From Mycolicibacterium lacusdiani (GTDB taxonomy: Bacteria; Actinomycetota; Actinomycetes; Mycobacteriales; Mycobacteriaceae), in assembly GCF_021916785.1 (NCBI RefSeq), contig NZ_JAKCFC010000005.1:124001-188000 (forward strand): DNA of 64,000 nucleotides, given 5' to 3'. Below, piece after piece: positions 18,102-27,517 of this stretch. Numbering within the stretch: position 1 is the first letter of the stretch; the number at the start of each line of letters is the position of its first letter. The translations under genes were made by a program, and so were the position numbers. The notes beneath the pieces are model-generated. The model saw nothing but the letters and a program-made list of their open reading frames with translations, ran no database searches and was not told the DNA's origin.

Positions 18102-18831
18102 GGGCACAAGGTACGCATCGTCGCAATCGCGCATCGCGTGGGTCACCGCCGGCGTGGTCGGCGCGGCGTACGGCGTGTTCCTGATCGCGACCGCAGCGCG
18201 GCTGCCGTCGGGCGCCGACCTCACCGGCCAGTTCGCGCTGCAGCCCGCGGCCAAGGCGCTGACCGCCGTGCTGCTCGCGGTCGCCGCGCTCGGTCACCGG
18301 GTGGCGCGCGAACGTCGTTGGCTCGTCGCTGCTTTGGCGTTCTCCGCCGCGGGCGACGCCCTGCTCGCCGTCCCGTGGTGGGAGCCGTCGTTCGTGCTCG
18401 GCCTCGGTGCGTTCCTCGTCGCGCACCTGTGCTTCCTGGCCGCGTTGCGCCCGCTGGCCCGCCGCACCACCCCGCGGGTCGCGGCGTGCGCCGTCCTCGT
18501 CGCCGCCTGCGTCGCCCTTCTCGTCTGGTTCTGGCCGCGCCTGGTCGCCGAGGGGATGGCCGTGCCGGTCACCCTCTACATCGTCGTGCTCGGCGCGATG
18601 GCCTGCGCGGCGCTGCTTGCCGACCTGCCGACGCCGTGGACGGCGCTCGGCGCGGTCTGCTTCGCGGTGTCCGACGGCATGATCGGCATCGGGAAGTTCG
18701 TGCTCGGTTCCGAGGCGCTCGCCGTCCCGATCTGGTGGGCGTATGCCGCGTCGATCCTGTTGATCACCGCGGGATTCCTGTTCGGTCGAGGACCTACGGC
18801 GTCGGCGGGCGCTGCTACACCGGCCGAGTGA
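18100..18831 (+). CDS. YhhN-family membrane protein (lysoplasmalogenase-like)
   Basis: A 243-aa integral membrane protein with about eight hydrophobic helices. The YhhN/TMEM86 signatures are visible as FSAAGDALLA, FLVAHLCFLAAL and CFAVSDGMIGIGKF, with the conserved Asp residues of the family. Characterised members hydrolyse lysoplasmalogens; whether that holds in a mycobacterium is inference. Position before priA matches Rv1401. ATG 18100 overlaps, on the opposite strand, the ATG of the esterase at 18101 (shared CATG). An internal GTG at 18154 is possible but would trim the first helix. The stop overlaps priA in GTGA. Confidence 0.8.
18108..18113 (-). promoter_or_regulatory. Candidate leaderless -10 box (TACCTT) for the esterase-monooxygenase operon
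   Basis: Read on the minus strand, TACCTT is followed by six bases and then ATG 18101. This is the spacing of leaderless mycobacterial genes. It lies within the first codons of the divergent plus-strand gene. Confidence 0.5.
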
Positions 18832-20828
18832 GCACGACCAGACAGGCCGCCGAACACGAGCCGATCGCACGCGTGCTGCCCATGCTGTCGGTGCCGCATC
18901 TCGATCGCGAATTCGACTACCTGGTCAGCAGCGAGCAGTGCGACGACGCCCAACCGGGCGTGCGCGCCCGCGTCCGGTTCCACGGCAGGCTCGTCGACGC
19001 CTTCATCCTGGAACGGCGTTCGGACACCGACCACGTGGGCAAGCTGGGCTGGCTCGACCGCGTCGTGTCGGCCGAGCCCGTCCTCACCCCCGACGTCCGG
19101 CGCCTCGCCGAGGCCGTCGCGACCCGGTACGCCGGAACCCGGCCCGACGTCCTGCGGCTGGCCGTGCCGCCACGCCACGCCAACGTCGAGAAGCAGGCCG
19201 TCCCCGAGCTGGTCCCGCTGGTCACCACCGACGTCGATCCGGCCGGGTGGTCGGTGTACGGCCGGGCCGAGGCCTTCCTCGGTGCACTCGCCGAGGGGCG
19301 GGCGGCGCGCGCGGTGTGGCAGGCGCTGCCGGGGGAGCAGTGGGCCGATCGGCTGGCCGAGGCGGGGGCTGCGGTGGTCAACTCCGGCCGGGCCGCGCTG
19401 GCCGTCCTGCCCGACCAGAGCGACGTCGACGCGCTGCACGCCGCCGCGTCCCGGCACGTCGACCCGACCAGGGTGGTCGCGCTGTCGGCGGGGCTGGGCC
19501 CCGCCGAGCGGTACCGGCGCTGGCTGGCCGTGCTGCGCGGCGGCGCCCGCTTCGTGATCGGCACGCGCAGTGCGGTGTTCGCACCGGTCACCGACCTCGG
19601 GCTCGTCATGGTGTGGGACGACGGCGACGACAGCCTCGCCGAACCGCGCGCGCCGTACTCGCACGCCCGCGAGGTCGCGATGCTGCGCGCCCACCAGGTG
19701 CGCTGCGCGGCGCTGATCGGCGGGTACTCGCGGACCGCCGAATCCCAAGCCCTGGTGCGGTCCCGGTGGGCACACGACCTGGTGGCCCCCCGCGCCCAGG
19801 TGCGGGCCAGGGCGGCGCGGGTCGTCGCCATCGAGGACAGTGCCTATGCGCAGGAGCGCGACCCGGCGGCGCGGACCGCCCGACTGCCGACGATGGCGCT
19901 CGACGCCGCCCGCTCCGCGCTGACGGCGGGCGCGCCCGTGCTGGTGCAGGTGCCGCGCCGCGGGTACGTGCCCGCTCTCGCATGCGGACGCTGCCGGGCC
20001 ATCGCGCGCTGCAGACACTGCACCGGGCCGCTGTCACTGCCCGACCGGGACACGGCCGGCGCGGTGTGCCGCTGGTGCGGCCGACACGAACCCGCACTGC
20101 GGTGCGCCCGATGCGGGTCGGACGCCGTGCGGGCCGTCGTGGTCGGTGCCCGGCGCACGGCAGAGGAACTCGGCAGGGCCTTCCCGGGCACCACCGTCGT
20201 CACCTCGGGCGGGGACGCCGTGCTCGTGACGGTTCCGGACACCCCGGCCCTGGTCGTCGCGACGCCGGGCGCCGAACCCGTTGCGCCCGGCGGGTACGGC
20301 GCCGCGCTCCTGCTCGACGGATGGGCGCTGCTCGGCAGGCAGGACCTGCGGGCGGGAGAGGACGCGCTGCGCCGGTGGATGGCAGCGGGTGCGCTGGTGC
20401 GGCCGCGGTCCGAGGGCGGCGTGGTCGCCGTCGTGGCCGAGTCGGCGATCCCGACGGTGCAGGCACTCGTCCGGTGGGATCCCGTCGCGGCGGCCGAGGC
20501 CGAACTCGACGCGAGGACCGAGGTTGGGCTGCCGCCGGCCGCGCACATGGCGGCGATCGACGGCGAGGTCGCATCGGCGGCCGCCCTGATCGACGCCGCG
20601 ACGCTGCCAGAGGGGGCCGAGGTGCTTGGGCCGGTGGACCTGCCGCCCGGCGCTCGCCGCCCAGCGGGCGAACCGGTCGACGGTCCCGTCATCCGCATGC
20701 TCGTCCGGGTGCCGCGCGAGCAGGGCCTCGAATTGGCCGCGGCGTTGCGCAAGGCCACCGGCGTGGCCAGTGCCCGCCACGACGGATCGCCGGTTCGCGT
20801 ACAGATCGACCCGCTGCACATAGGGTAA
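18828..20828 (+). CDS. priA: PriA-like primosomal protein lacking helicase ATPase motifs
   Basis: A 666-aa actinobacterial PriA, related to the replication-restart protein that reloads DnaB at stalled forks. The 3'-end-binding domain (residues 1-110) is followed by a helicase-like region without ATPase motifs: where E. coli has GVTGSGKT this protein has ALPGEQWA, and the DEEH box reads DDGD. The zinc-binding cluster with eight Cys (ACGRCRAIARCRHC and later CRWCGRH and CARCG) is intact. It may therefore act as a scaffold rather than a helicase. GTG 18828 overlaps the upstream stop in GTGA; the frame is open much further upstream but only as a shadow. Confidence 0.88.
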   Translation: MSTTRQAAEHEPIARVLPMLSVPHLDREFDYLVSSEQCDDAQPGVRARVRFHGRLVDAFILERRSDTDHVGKLGWLDRVVSAEPVLTPDVRRLAEAVATRYAGTRPDVLRLAVPPRHANVEKQAVPELVPLVTTDVDPAGWSVYGRAEAFLGALAEGRAARAVWQALPGEQWADRLAEAGAAVVNSGRAALAVLPDQSDVDALHAAASRHVDPTRVVALSAGLGPAERYRRWLAVLRGGARFVIGTRSAVFAPVTDLGLVMVWDDGDDSLAEPRAPYSHAREVAMLRAHQVRCAALIGGYSRTAESQALVRSRWAHDLVAPRAQVRARAARVVAIEDSAYAQERDPAARTARLPTMALDAARSALTAGAPVLVQVPRRGYVPALACGRCRAIARCRHCTGPLSLPDRDTAGAVCRWCGRHEPALRCARCGSDAVRAVVVGARRTAEELGRAFPGTTVVTSGGDAVLVTVPDTPALVVATPGAEPVAPGGYGAALLLDGWALLGRQDLRAGEDALRRWMAAGALVRPRSEGGVVAVVAESAIPTVQALVRWDPVAAAEAELDARTEVGLPPAAHMAAIDGEVASAAALIDAATLPEGAEVLGPVDLPPGARRPAGEPVDGPVIRMLVRVPREQGLELAAALRKATGVASARHDGSPVRVQIDPLHIG

Positions 20829-20851
20829 GGCGTCCAAACCCGGGAGGTGAC

Positions 20852-22672
20852 GTGCGCAGGATCCTCGGATGGTTGCTCCTCCTCGGGCTGATCGCCCTGG
20901 GACTGCTGTGGCCGCTGGTATTCAGGTCGGCCTCCGCCGGCGGCCCCGCCGACGACCCGGTGGTGATCACCGACTACCGCGCCGACTTCACCGTCGGCGC
21001 CGACGGCGCCCTGACCGCGGTCGAGACGATCACCGGTGACTTCCCGCCCGGACGGCACGGCATCTTCCGGTACTGGGACGTCGCCAATCCCAACGAACCG
21101 TCCGTGCGGCAGATCCCGGAGATCACGTCGATCCTCCTCGACGGCGAGCCGGTGCCCAACCAGATGCTCTGGGAGGACGCCGACCGGTTCCGCGTCGCCA
21201 AGATCGGCGACCCCGACAGCACGTTGTGGCCCGGCGCCCACACCTACGAGATCCGGTACACCATCGACGGGGTGCTCGACCCCGGCTCGACGGGCGCGGA
21301 TCGCCGTTTTGCCTCCGAAGTGGGCCGACCCGAATCGGAGTCCACGTTCTTCTGGAACGTCGTGGCGCCGTCGTGGAACAACGAGATCGAGCGCGTGCGC
21401 ATCCGCGCCACCCTGCCCGGCGACGTGACGGGTGCCCGGTGTGCCGTCGGGTTCGGGGTCGGGCGCCCGTGCACCGGCCTGACCCTCGACGGCGACACCG
21501 TCGAGTTCTCGGCGACCGACCTGCCACCGCGCACACCGGTGACGCTGCGGGCAGGCGTGGACGTGCCGACGCCGCAGCGCGTCGAGCTGCCGTGGTCGCA
21601 GTCCTGGGACCGCGTGTTCGGCCAGTCCGTCGTCACCGCGGCGTGGGTGCTCGGCATCACGGTCGCCGCGGGCGCGGCGGGCTACCTCTGGTACCGCACC
21701 ACCGTCGAGCCGGTGCCCGGGTCGCCCGTGCAGTACGAACCTCCGCCCGGGCTCGGACCCGTGCAGACCGAGTTCATCCGCACCGAGAGCGTGCCATCGC
21801 ATGGGTTGACGGCCACGCTCTTTCACCTCGCCGAACGCAATATGGTCGAACTGCGTCAGGTGACCGACGAGCAGTGGAACGTACGGGGCATCGCCGAGCG
21901 CAAGGACTGGATCGACGTCGACCCGGTCGGCGTTGCGGTCGCATCGACGCTCGACGTCATGGGCCCTGGAAAGGTGTTCGAGGCCAGGAAATCGGCCAAG
22001 GCGGGGGCGAAGCTCGACAAGGCGAAGAAGGAACTCGCCGCTGCAGCGAAGGAGTGGGCGCGCGACGAGGGCCTGACGGAGCCGCGCAGCAAGGAACTGT
22101 GGGTCCGTTCGGCCAACGCCGTCGCGGCGATCCTCGCGCTGTGCGGCTTCTTCCGGTGGGGCTTCCCCGCCACGATGTGGGGGCTGCCGTTCGCGGCGTT
22201 CTTCGCGCTCACCATCGGGGCGTGGGCCGCTGGCGTCGGCTCCAGACGCACCGAGGCGGGCCGCCAACTGTGGTCGCGTGCAGAGGGTTTCCATCGGCTG
22301 CTGTCCACGGACTCCGCGGAGACGCGCTTCGACTTCGCCGCGCGCAAGGACCTGTACGCGGCCTACGTCCCGTACGCCGTGGCGGCGGGTACCGCGGCGG
22401 CATGGGCGGAGAAGTACCGGGCCAGCACGGGAACCGTTGCACCGCAACCGGTCTGGTATCACTCCGCGTCGAATTCGGGCGACGGTGACTCGTCCATCGG
22501 CTCGGGCGGGGGGGCGGACTTCGACGGCTTCGAGTCGGCGCTGTCGTCGTCGATCGGCGCGTACACCGCCTCGCAGGCATCGTCGTCCTCGAGCGGCGGC
22601 AGCAGTTCGAGCAGCAGTAGCAGCGGTGGTGGCGGTGGCGGCGGCGGCGGAGGAGGTGGCGGCTCGTGGTGA
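20852..22672 (+). CDS. DUF2207 membrane protein with Ser/Gly-rich tail
   Basis: A 606-aa membrane protein. An N-terminal signal or anchor helix (residues 3-20, WLLLLGLIALGLLWPLVF) leads to an extracellular beta-rich DUF2207 domain (about residues 30-240, opening ITDYRADFTVGADG), a helix near 265-285, a cytoplasmic section with a Lys/Ala-rich helix, two more helices near 425-460, and a C-terminal low-complexity tail of Ser then about 14 Gly ending in SW. GTG 20852 follows GGGAGGTGA closely. It overlaps or abuts the lemA-type gene, a pairing frequent in bacteria. Molecular function is unknown. Confidence 0.8.
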   Translation: MRRILGWLLLLGLIALGLLWPLVFRSASAGGPADDPVVITDYRADFTVGADGALTAVETITGDFPPGRHGIFRYWDVANPNEPSVRQIPEITSILLDGEPVPNQMLWEDADRFRVAKIGDPDSTLWPGAHTYEIRYTIDGVLDPGSTGADRRFASEVGRPESESTFFWNVVAPSWNNEIERVRIRATLPGDVTGARCAVGFGVGRPCTGLTLDGDTVEFSATDLPPRTPVTLRAGVDVPTPQRVELPWSQSWDRVFGQSVVTAAWVLGITVAAGAAGYLWYRTTVEPVPGSPVQYEPPPGLGPVQTEFIRTESVPSHGLTATLFHLAERNMVELRQVTDEQWNVRGIAERKDWIDVDPVGVAVASTLDVMGPGKVFEARKSAKAGAKLDKAKKELAAAAKEWARDEGLTEPRSKELWVRSANAVAAILALCGFFRWGFPATMWGLPFAAFFALTIGAWAAGVGSRRTEAGRQLWSRAEGFHRLLSTDSAETRFDFAARKDLYAAYVPYAVAAGTAAAWAEKYRASTGTVAPQPVWYHSASNSGDGDSSIGSGGGADFDGFESALSSSIGAYTASQASSSSSGGSSSSSSSSGGGGGGGGGGGGGSW

Positions 22673-23202
22673 CCGCGGTACTCGTCCTCGTCCTGGTGCT
22701 GCTATCGCTGGTGCTCGTCGGATTCGTGGTGGGCTACAACAAGATCCGGACCGCCGACGTCCGAGTCGCCGAGGCGCTGGCGGGCATCGACGTGGAGCTG
22801 ACCCGGCGCGCGTCGCTGATCCCGAGCCTGGTGCACACGGTGGAGACCTTCGCCGTGCACGAGCGGACGCTGCTCGACCGGGCCGTGACGGCGCAGAACG
22901 CACTCACGTCCGCGACCGGCGGCACCTCGGTGGCCCAGCGCAGTGCCGCCGAACGCGACCTCGACGACGCCGTGGACCGGCTGCTGGCCGCCAGTCGCGG
23001 GCAGCCGCAGTCCGCGGCGTCGGAGAACTTCCTGAACCTGCAGGAGAACCTCGCGGACACCGAGAAGACGCTGGCGTTCGCCCGCCAGTACTACAACGAC
23101 GCCGTCGCCACCCTGAACCGGTTGGTCGGCACCATCCCGTGGATGCTCGTCGCCCCGCTGGCAGGCGTCGGTGAACGCGAGTACTACCAGATGCCACGCT
23201 GA
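22669..23202 (+). CDS. LemA family protein
   Basis: A 177-aa protein with an N-terminal transmembrane helix (about residues 3-20) and a long helical soluble part. The family marks are GYNKIRTADVRVAEALAGIDVELTRRASLIPSLV and the C-terminal ARQYYNDAVATLNR region followed by a Pro-containing end. LemA proteins sit in the membrane with the helical domain exposed; their role is unclear. GTG 22669 overlaps the DUF2207 stop in GTGA; GTG 22666 directly before it is equally possible. The two genes probably work together. Confidence 0.85.
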   Translation: MTAVLVLVLVLLSLVLVGFVVGYNKIRTADVRVAEALAGIDVELTRRASLIPSLVHTVETFAVHERTLLDRAVTAQNALTSATGGTSVAQRSAAERDLDDAVDRLLAASRGQPQSAASENFLNLQENLADTEKTLAFARQYYNDAVATLNRLVGTIPWMLVAPLAGVGEREYYQMPR

Positions 23203-23254
23203 GAAGCGCACGGCCGAGACATCCACACTCCAGACCCGAGGACTAAGACCACCC

Positions 23255-24181
23255 ATGCGAATCGTGTTCGCAGGCACACCCGAGCCTGCACTGCCGTCCC
23301 TGCGCCGCCTGCTCGACTCGTCACGCCACGACGTGGTGGCCGTGCTGACCCGGCCGGATGCGGCGTCCGGCCGACGCGGCAAGCCCGCCCCGTCACCGGT
23401 CGCGGCGCTTGCACTCGCGGAGGGCATCCCGGTGCTGCGTCCCGAGCGGCCCAACTCCGAGGAGTTCGTCGCCGAGCTGGCCGGCTACGCGCCCGACTGC
23501 TGCGCCGTCGTCGCCTACGGCGCGCTCCTGCGTGATGGGCTGCTGGCCGTGCCCCGCCTCGGGTGGATCAACCTGCACTTCTCGGTGCTGCCCGCATGGC
23601 GGGGCGCCGCGCCCGTCCAGGCCGCGATCGCGGCGGGCGACACCGTCACCGGAGCAACGACGTTCCAGATCGAACCGAGCCTCGACTCGGGGCCCGTCTT
23701 CGGCGTCGTGACCGAGACGATCCGGCCGACCGACACCGCAGGCGACCTGCTGGGACGTCTGGCCACCTCGGGCGCGGGCCTGCTCGAATCCACCCTCGAC
23801 GGAATTGCCGACGGATCGTTGACCGCCGTGCCGCAACCCACCGAGGGCGTGACCGTCGCCCCGAAGATCACCGTCGAGGAGGCGCGCGTGCGATGGGACC
23901 TGCCCGCCCACGTGGTCGACCGCCGGATCCGGGCCGTGACGCCCAATCCGGGCGCCTGGACAACCATCGGCGAGCTGCGCGTCAAGCTGGGACCGGTGAC
24001 CCCGACCGAACGGGACGCCCTGTCGCCCGGCGACATTCGGGCCGACCGGGAGGGAGTGCACGTGGGTACGGCCTCGTCGCCGGTGACGCTCGGGTGGATA
24101 CAACCGCCGGGCAAGAAACCGATGGCTGCGGCCGACTGGGCCCGTGGCGCCCGCCTCGACGACACGGCGCGGGCCTCGTGA
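23255..24181 (+). CDS. fmt: Methionyl-tRNA formyltransferase
   Basis: A 308-aa enzyme that formylates the initiator Met-tRNA using 10-formyl-THF. The N-terminal formyltransferase domain begins MRIVFAGTPEPALPSLRRL and has the signature NLHFSVLPAWRGAAPVQAAI; the C-terminal tRNA-binding domain follows from residue 210. ATG 23255 is chosen over upstream in-frame starts because the conserved MRIVFAGTP begins there. Its stop overlaps rsmB in GTGA. Confidence 0.96.
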   Translation: MRIVFAGTPEPALPSLRRLLDSSRHDVVAVLTRPDAASGRRGKPAPSPVAALALAEGIPVLRPERPNSEEFVAELAGYAPDCCAVVAYGALLRDGLLAVPRLGWINLHFSVLPAWRGAAPVQAAIAAGDTVTGATTFQIEPSLDSGPVFGVVTETIRPTDTAGDLLGRLATSGAGLLESTLDGIADGSLTAVPQPTEGVTVAPKITVEEARVRWDLPAHVVDRRIRAVTPNPGAWTTIGELRVKLGPVTPTERDALSPGDIRADREGVHVGTASSPVTLGWIQPPGKKPMAAADWARGARLDDTARAS

Positions 24182-25560
24182 GCCGGCCGGATCGGGGACG
24201 TGGCCCCCGCCGCCCCACCCGTCGCACACCGCTGGATCCCGCGCGTCGGGTCGCCTACGACACCCTGCGTGCGGTGTCCGAGCGGGACGCATACGCGAAC
24301 CTGACGCTGCCCGCACTGCTACGCGAACGGAATATCACCGGTCGCGACGCCGCGTTCGCCACCGAACTCGCCTACGGGACCTGCCGCAGCCTCGGCGTCC
24401 TCGACGCGGTCATCGCCTCGGCGTCGGGGCGGCCCGTCGATCAGATCGACGGCGTCCTGCTGGACCTGCTGCGGCTCGGCGCCTACCAGTTGCTGCGCAC
24501 CCGGGTCGACGCGCACGCAGCGGTCGACACCACCGTGGAGCAGGCGGCCATCGAAGTCGACACGCCCCGTGCGGGTTTCGTCAACGGCGTGCTGCGGTCG
24601 ATCTCCAAGCGCGACGAGCAGTCCTGGATGGCGGAGTTGGCGCCGTCGGCCGAGAAGGACCCGGTGGGGCATCTGGCGTTCACCCATTCCCACCCGCGGT
24701 GGATCGCGCAGTGCTTCGCCGATGCGCTGGGCGCCGATGCGGCCGAACTCGAGGACCTGCTGATCAGTGACGACCAGAGGCCCGTCGTACACCTCGCGGC
24801 CCGGCCCGGGGTCCGGACCGCCGAGGAGCTGGCGGCCGCGGTGGACGGGACGCCCGGCCGCTACTCGCCGTACGCGGTGTACCTGGCCGGTGGTGATCCC
24901 GGTCTGCTGGCGCCGGTCCGCGACGGCGAAGCCCTCGTGCAGGACGAGGGCAGCCAACTCGTCGCGCGCGCACTGACATTGGCGCCCGTGGAGGGGGATG
25001 GCGGCCGGTGGCTCGACCTGTGCGCGGGCCCGGGCGGCAAGACCGCGCTGCTGGCGGCGATCGCCGCGGGCTCCGGCGCGCGCGTGACGGCCGTGGAGCC
25101 GACCCCGCATCGCGCGGACTTCGTCGAGCGCAACACCAAGGGTCTCGACGTGGAGGTGCTGCGCGTCGACGGCCGCGACACCGGGTTGCCCGCCGCGTCC
25201 TTCGACCGCGTCCTGGTCGACGCGCCGTGCACCGGTCTCGGCGCGCTGCGTCGCAGGCCAGAGGCACGCTGGCGACGCCAGCCCGGTGACGTGCCGCCGC
25301 TGGTCAAGCTGCAGCGGGAGCTGCTCGCCTCGGCCATCGCGCTGACCCGCCCCGGCGGCGTCGTGCTCTACGCCACCTGCTCGCCGCACCTGGCCGAGAC
25401 GGTCGGGGTGGTCGCCGACGCGGTGCGCCGTCATTCCGTCGAGCCGATCGACACCTGGCCGCTGTTCGACCCCGTGGTCGGTCAGGGCAGCCACGTGCAG
25501 CTGTGGCCACATCGCCACGGCACGGACGCGATGTTCGCCGCGGCGCTGCTTGTAGGGTGA
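24178..25560 (+). CDS. rsmB: 16S rRNA (cytosine-C5) methyltransferase RsmB/Fmu-type
   Basis: A 460-aa SAM-dependent methyltransferase. After a basic N-terminal tail comes a NusB-like RNA-binding domain (residues 20-150), then the NOL1/NOP2/Sun catalytic domain with LDLCAGPGGKTALLA for SAM binding, DAPCTGLGALRRRPEARW with the releasing Cys, and YATCSPH with the nucleophilic Cys. GTG 24178 overlaps the fmt stop in GTGA. It would methylate C967 of 16S rRNA by analogy with E. coli; the exact target here is inferred. Confidence 0.93.
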   Translation: MSRPDRGRGPRRPTRRTPLDPARRVAYDTLRAVSERDAYANLTLPALLRERNITGRDAAFATELAYGTCRSLGVLDAVIASASGRPVDQIDGVLLDLLRLGAYQLLRTRVDAHAAVDTTVEQAAIEVDTPRAGFVNGVLRSISKRDEQSWMAELAPSAEKDPVGHLAFTHSHPRWIAQCFADALGADAAELEDLLISDDQRPVVHLAARPGVRTAEELAAAVDGTPGRYSPYAVYLAGGDPGLLAPVRDGEALVQDEGSQLVARALTLAPVEGDGGRWLDLCAGPGGKTALLAAIAAGSGARVTAVEPTPHRADFVERNTKGLDVEVLRVDGRDTGLPAASFDRVLVDAPCTGLGALRRRPEARWRRQPGDVPPLVKLQRELLASAIALTRPGGVVLYATCSPHLAETVGVVADAVRRHSVEPIDTWPLFDPVVGQGSHVQLWPHRHGTDAMFAAALLVG

Positions 25561-25565
25561 CCGCC

Positions 25566-26270
25566 ATGGCTGGCCAATCTCCCGTCGCTTCGCTCGCCCA
25601 GGCACCCATGATCGCGCCGTCCATTCTGGCTGCGGACTTCGCCCGACTGGCTGACGAGACGGCTGCCGTGCACGGCGCCGACTGGCTGCACGTCGACGTC
25701 ATGGACAACCACTTCGTGCCGAACCTGACGCTGGGCCTGCCGGTCGTCGAGAGCCTGCTGAAGGTCACCGACATCCCGATGGACTGTCACCTGATGATCG
25801 ACGACCCGGCACGGTGGGCGCCGCCGTACGCCGAGGCGGGCGCCTACAACGTCACCTTCCACGCCGAGGCCACCGACGATCCCCGCGCCGTGGCGCGCGA
25901 CATTCGGGCGGCGGGCGCGCGGGCAGGCCTGAGCGTGAAGCCCGGTACGCCGATCGAGCCCTACCTCGAGATCCTTCGCGACTTCGACACCCTGCTGGTG
26001 ATGTCGGTCGAGCCGGGCTTCGGCGGCCAGAAGTTCATGCCCGAGGTCTTGGCGAAGGTGGCCGCCGTGCGCGCGCTGGTCGACGCGGGGGAGTTGACCG
26101 TGGTGGTCGAGATCGACGGCGGCATCAACGCCGACACGATCGAGGCCGCTGCGGAGGCTGGCGTGGACTGCTTCGTCGCGGGATCTGCGGTCTATGGCGC
26201 GGCGGACCCGGCCGAGGCCGTGGCGTCGCTGCGACGGCGGGCTGCCGCCGCGTCACCGCATCTGTCGTGA
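25566..26270 (+). CDS. rpe: Ribulose-phosphate 3-epimerase
   Basis: A 234-aa TIM-barrel epimerase interconverting ribulose 5-phosphate and xylulose 5-phosphate in the pentose phosphate pathway. Motifs: IAPSILAADFARL, HVDVMDNHFVPNLTLG with catalytic Asp and metal His, LMIDDP, VEPGFGGQKF and EIDGGIN. ATG 25566 has AGGG about 6-9 nt upstream; GTG 25557 in the same frame would overlap the rsmB stop but lacks that support. Its stop overlaps ribD in GTGA. Confidence 0.96.
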   Translation: MAGQSPVASLAQAPMIAPSILAADFARLADETAAVHGADWLHVDVMDNHFVPNLTLGLPVVESLLKVTDIPMDCHLMIDDPARWAPPYAEAGAYNVTFHAEATDDPRAVARDIRAAGARAGLSVKPGTPIEPYLEILRDFDTLLVMSVEPGFGGQKFMPEVLAKVAAVRALVDAGELTVVVEIDGGINADTIEAAAEAGVDCFVAGSAVYGAADPAEAVASLRRRAAAASPHLS

Positions 26271-27271
26271 GCGTTGCCGAGGCCGCCATGCGGCGCGCCA
26301 TCGAGCTGTCCGAGCAGGTCAAGGGGTCGACGTACCCGAACCCACCCGTCGGTGCCGTGATCCTCGATCGCGACGGCGAGATCGCCGGTGTGGGCGCCAC
26401 GGAACCGGTGGGTGGTCCGCACGCCGAGGTGCTGGCCCTGCGCCGCGCGGGCGAGCGGGCGGCCGGGGGTACCGCAGTGGTGACGCTCGAGCCGTGCAAC
26501 CACCACGGGCGGACCCCGCCGTGCGTCGACGCGCTGCTCGCGGCCGGGGTGTCGAGTGTGGTGTACGCCATCGCCGACCCGAATCCGGCGGCTGCCGGCG
26601 GCTCCGCTCGGCTGACCGACGCCGGCGTCGCGACCGAGGCGGGGCTGCTTGCCGACGAGGCCGCCGGGGGTCCGCTGCGCGAATGGCTGCACAAGCAGCG
26701 CACCGGTCGCCCGCACGTGACGTGGAAGTACGCCACCAGCGTGGACGGCCGCAGCGCCGCGGCGGACGGCAGCAGCCAGTGGATCACCAGCGAGGCGGCC
26801 CGCGCCGACGTGCACCGGCGCAGGGCCGTGGTCGACGCGATCGTGGTCGGCACCGGCACCGTCTTCACCGACGACCCGACGCTGACCGCCCGGCTGCCCG
26901 ACGGGAGCCTCGCCGCCCGGCAACCGCTGCGGGTCGTCGTCGGCCAACGTGAGGTGTCGTCGGAGGCGCGGGTCCTCAACGACGATTCGCGCACCATGGT
27001 GATCCGCACGCGGGATCCGTGGGAGGTCGTGCGGGCGCTGTCCGACCGCACCGACGTCCTGCTCGAGGGTGGCCCCACGCTGGCCGGTGCGTTCCTGCGC
27101 GCGGGCGCGATCGACCGGATAGTCGCCTATGTCGCCCCGATCCTGCTTGGCGGGCCGATTGCGGCCGTCGACGACGTGGGCGTGCTCAACATCAGCAACG
27201 CGCAGCGGTGGCGCTTCGACGGCACGGAGCGGATCGGTCCGGACCTGCGGTTGAGCCTGGTGCCGAACTGA
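26267..27271 (+). CDS. ribD: Bifunctional riboflavin deaminase/reductase RibD (RibG)
   Basis: A 334-aa fusion enzyme of riboflavin synthesis. The N-terminal deaminase domain has the zinc ligands in PHAEVLAL and PCNHHGRTPPC; the C-terminal NADPH-dependent reductase domain starts near residue 145 (RPHVTWKYATSVDGRSA) and ends LLEGGPTLAGAFL and YVAPILLGG. It converts the GTP-derived diaminopyrimidine to the ribitylaminouracil phosphate. GTG 26267 overlaps the rpe stop. The remaining rib genes lie 3 kb downstream in a separate unit. Confidence 0.95.
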   Translation: MSVAEAAMRRAIELSEQVKGSTYPNPPVGAVILDRDGEIAGVGATEPVGGPHAEVLALRRAGERAAGGTAVVTLEPCNHHGRTPPCVDALLAAGVSSVVYAIADPNPAAAGGSARLTDAGVATEAGLLADEAAGGPLREWLHKQRTGRPHVTWKYATSVDGRSAAADGSSQWITSEAARADVHRRRAVVDAIVVGTGTVFTDDPTLTARLPDGSLAARQPLRVVVGQREVSSEARVLNDDSRTMVIRTRDPWEVVRALSDRTDVLLEGGPTLAGAFLRAGAIDRIVAYVAPILLGGPIAAVDDVGVLNISNAQRWRFDGTERIGPDLRLSLVPN

Positions 27272-27317
27272 GCTGACGCCGCCCCGCGGGGTGACGTGGA
27301 ATTCCTTTGTGCCCCAC

Positions 27318-27333
27318 TGTGACTGGCGTCACT
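27318..27333 (+). promoter_or_regulatory. Candidate CRP-family binding site upstream of the 51-aa ORF
   Basis: TGTGACTGGCGTCACT matches TGTGA-N6-TCAC with a near-perfect dyad (GTGAC-N4-GTCAC). It lies 200 bp before the small gene at 27518 and about 50 bp after ribD. The four-base core of the dyad is almost the reverse complement of that in the box near 8450. Confidence 0.5.
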
Positions 27334-27419
27334 CCAGGATGGCTGCGAGTTGGGGGACTCGTTACCAGTTCGAGACTCCATCCGGCTTCGGCCAGACCCA
27401 TCGGCCGAGTAGGGCTCGG

Positions 27420-27425
27420 TAGAAT
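27420..27425 (+). promoter_or_regulatory. Candidate -10 box (TAGAAT) for the 51-aa ORF
   Basis: TAGAAT fits the mycobacterial -10 consensus well. Transcription from near 27432 would give an 85-nt leader and place the CRP-like box about 107 bp upstream of the start site. No good -35 is seen. Confidence 0.4.
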
Positions 27426-27517
27426 CGAAGGCGTGTTCGGATGCACGTCACCGACACTGACATCGCGCCTTACCGACGACGTTGCGCGGACGTAAGCACG
27501 AGAAGAGGACGACGAGC

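Noticed and set aside
27284..27293. CCCCGCGGGG palindrome after ribD as a terminator
   Set aside because: It has no loop bases and such GC palindromes are common by chance at this base composition.
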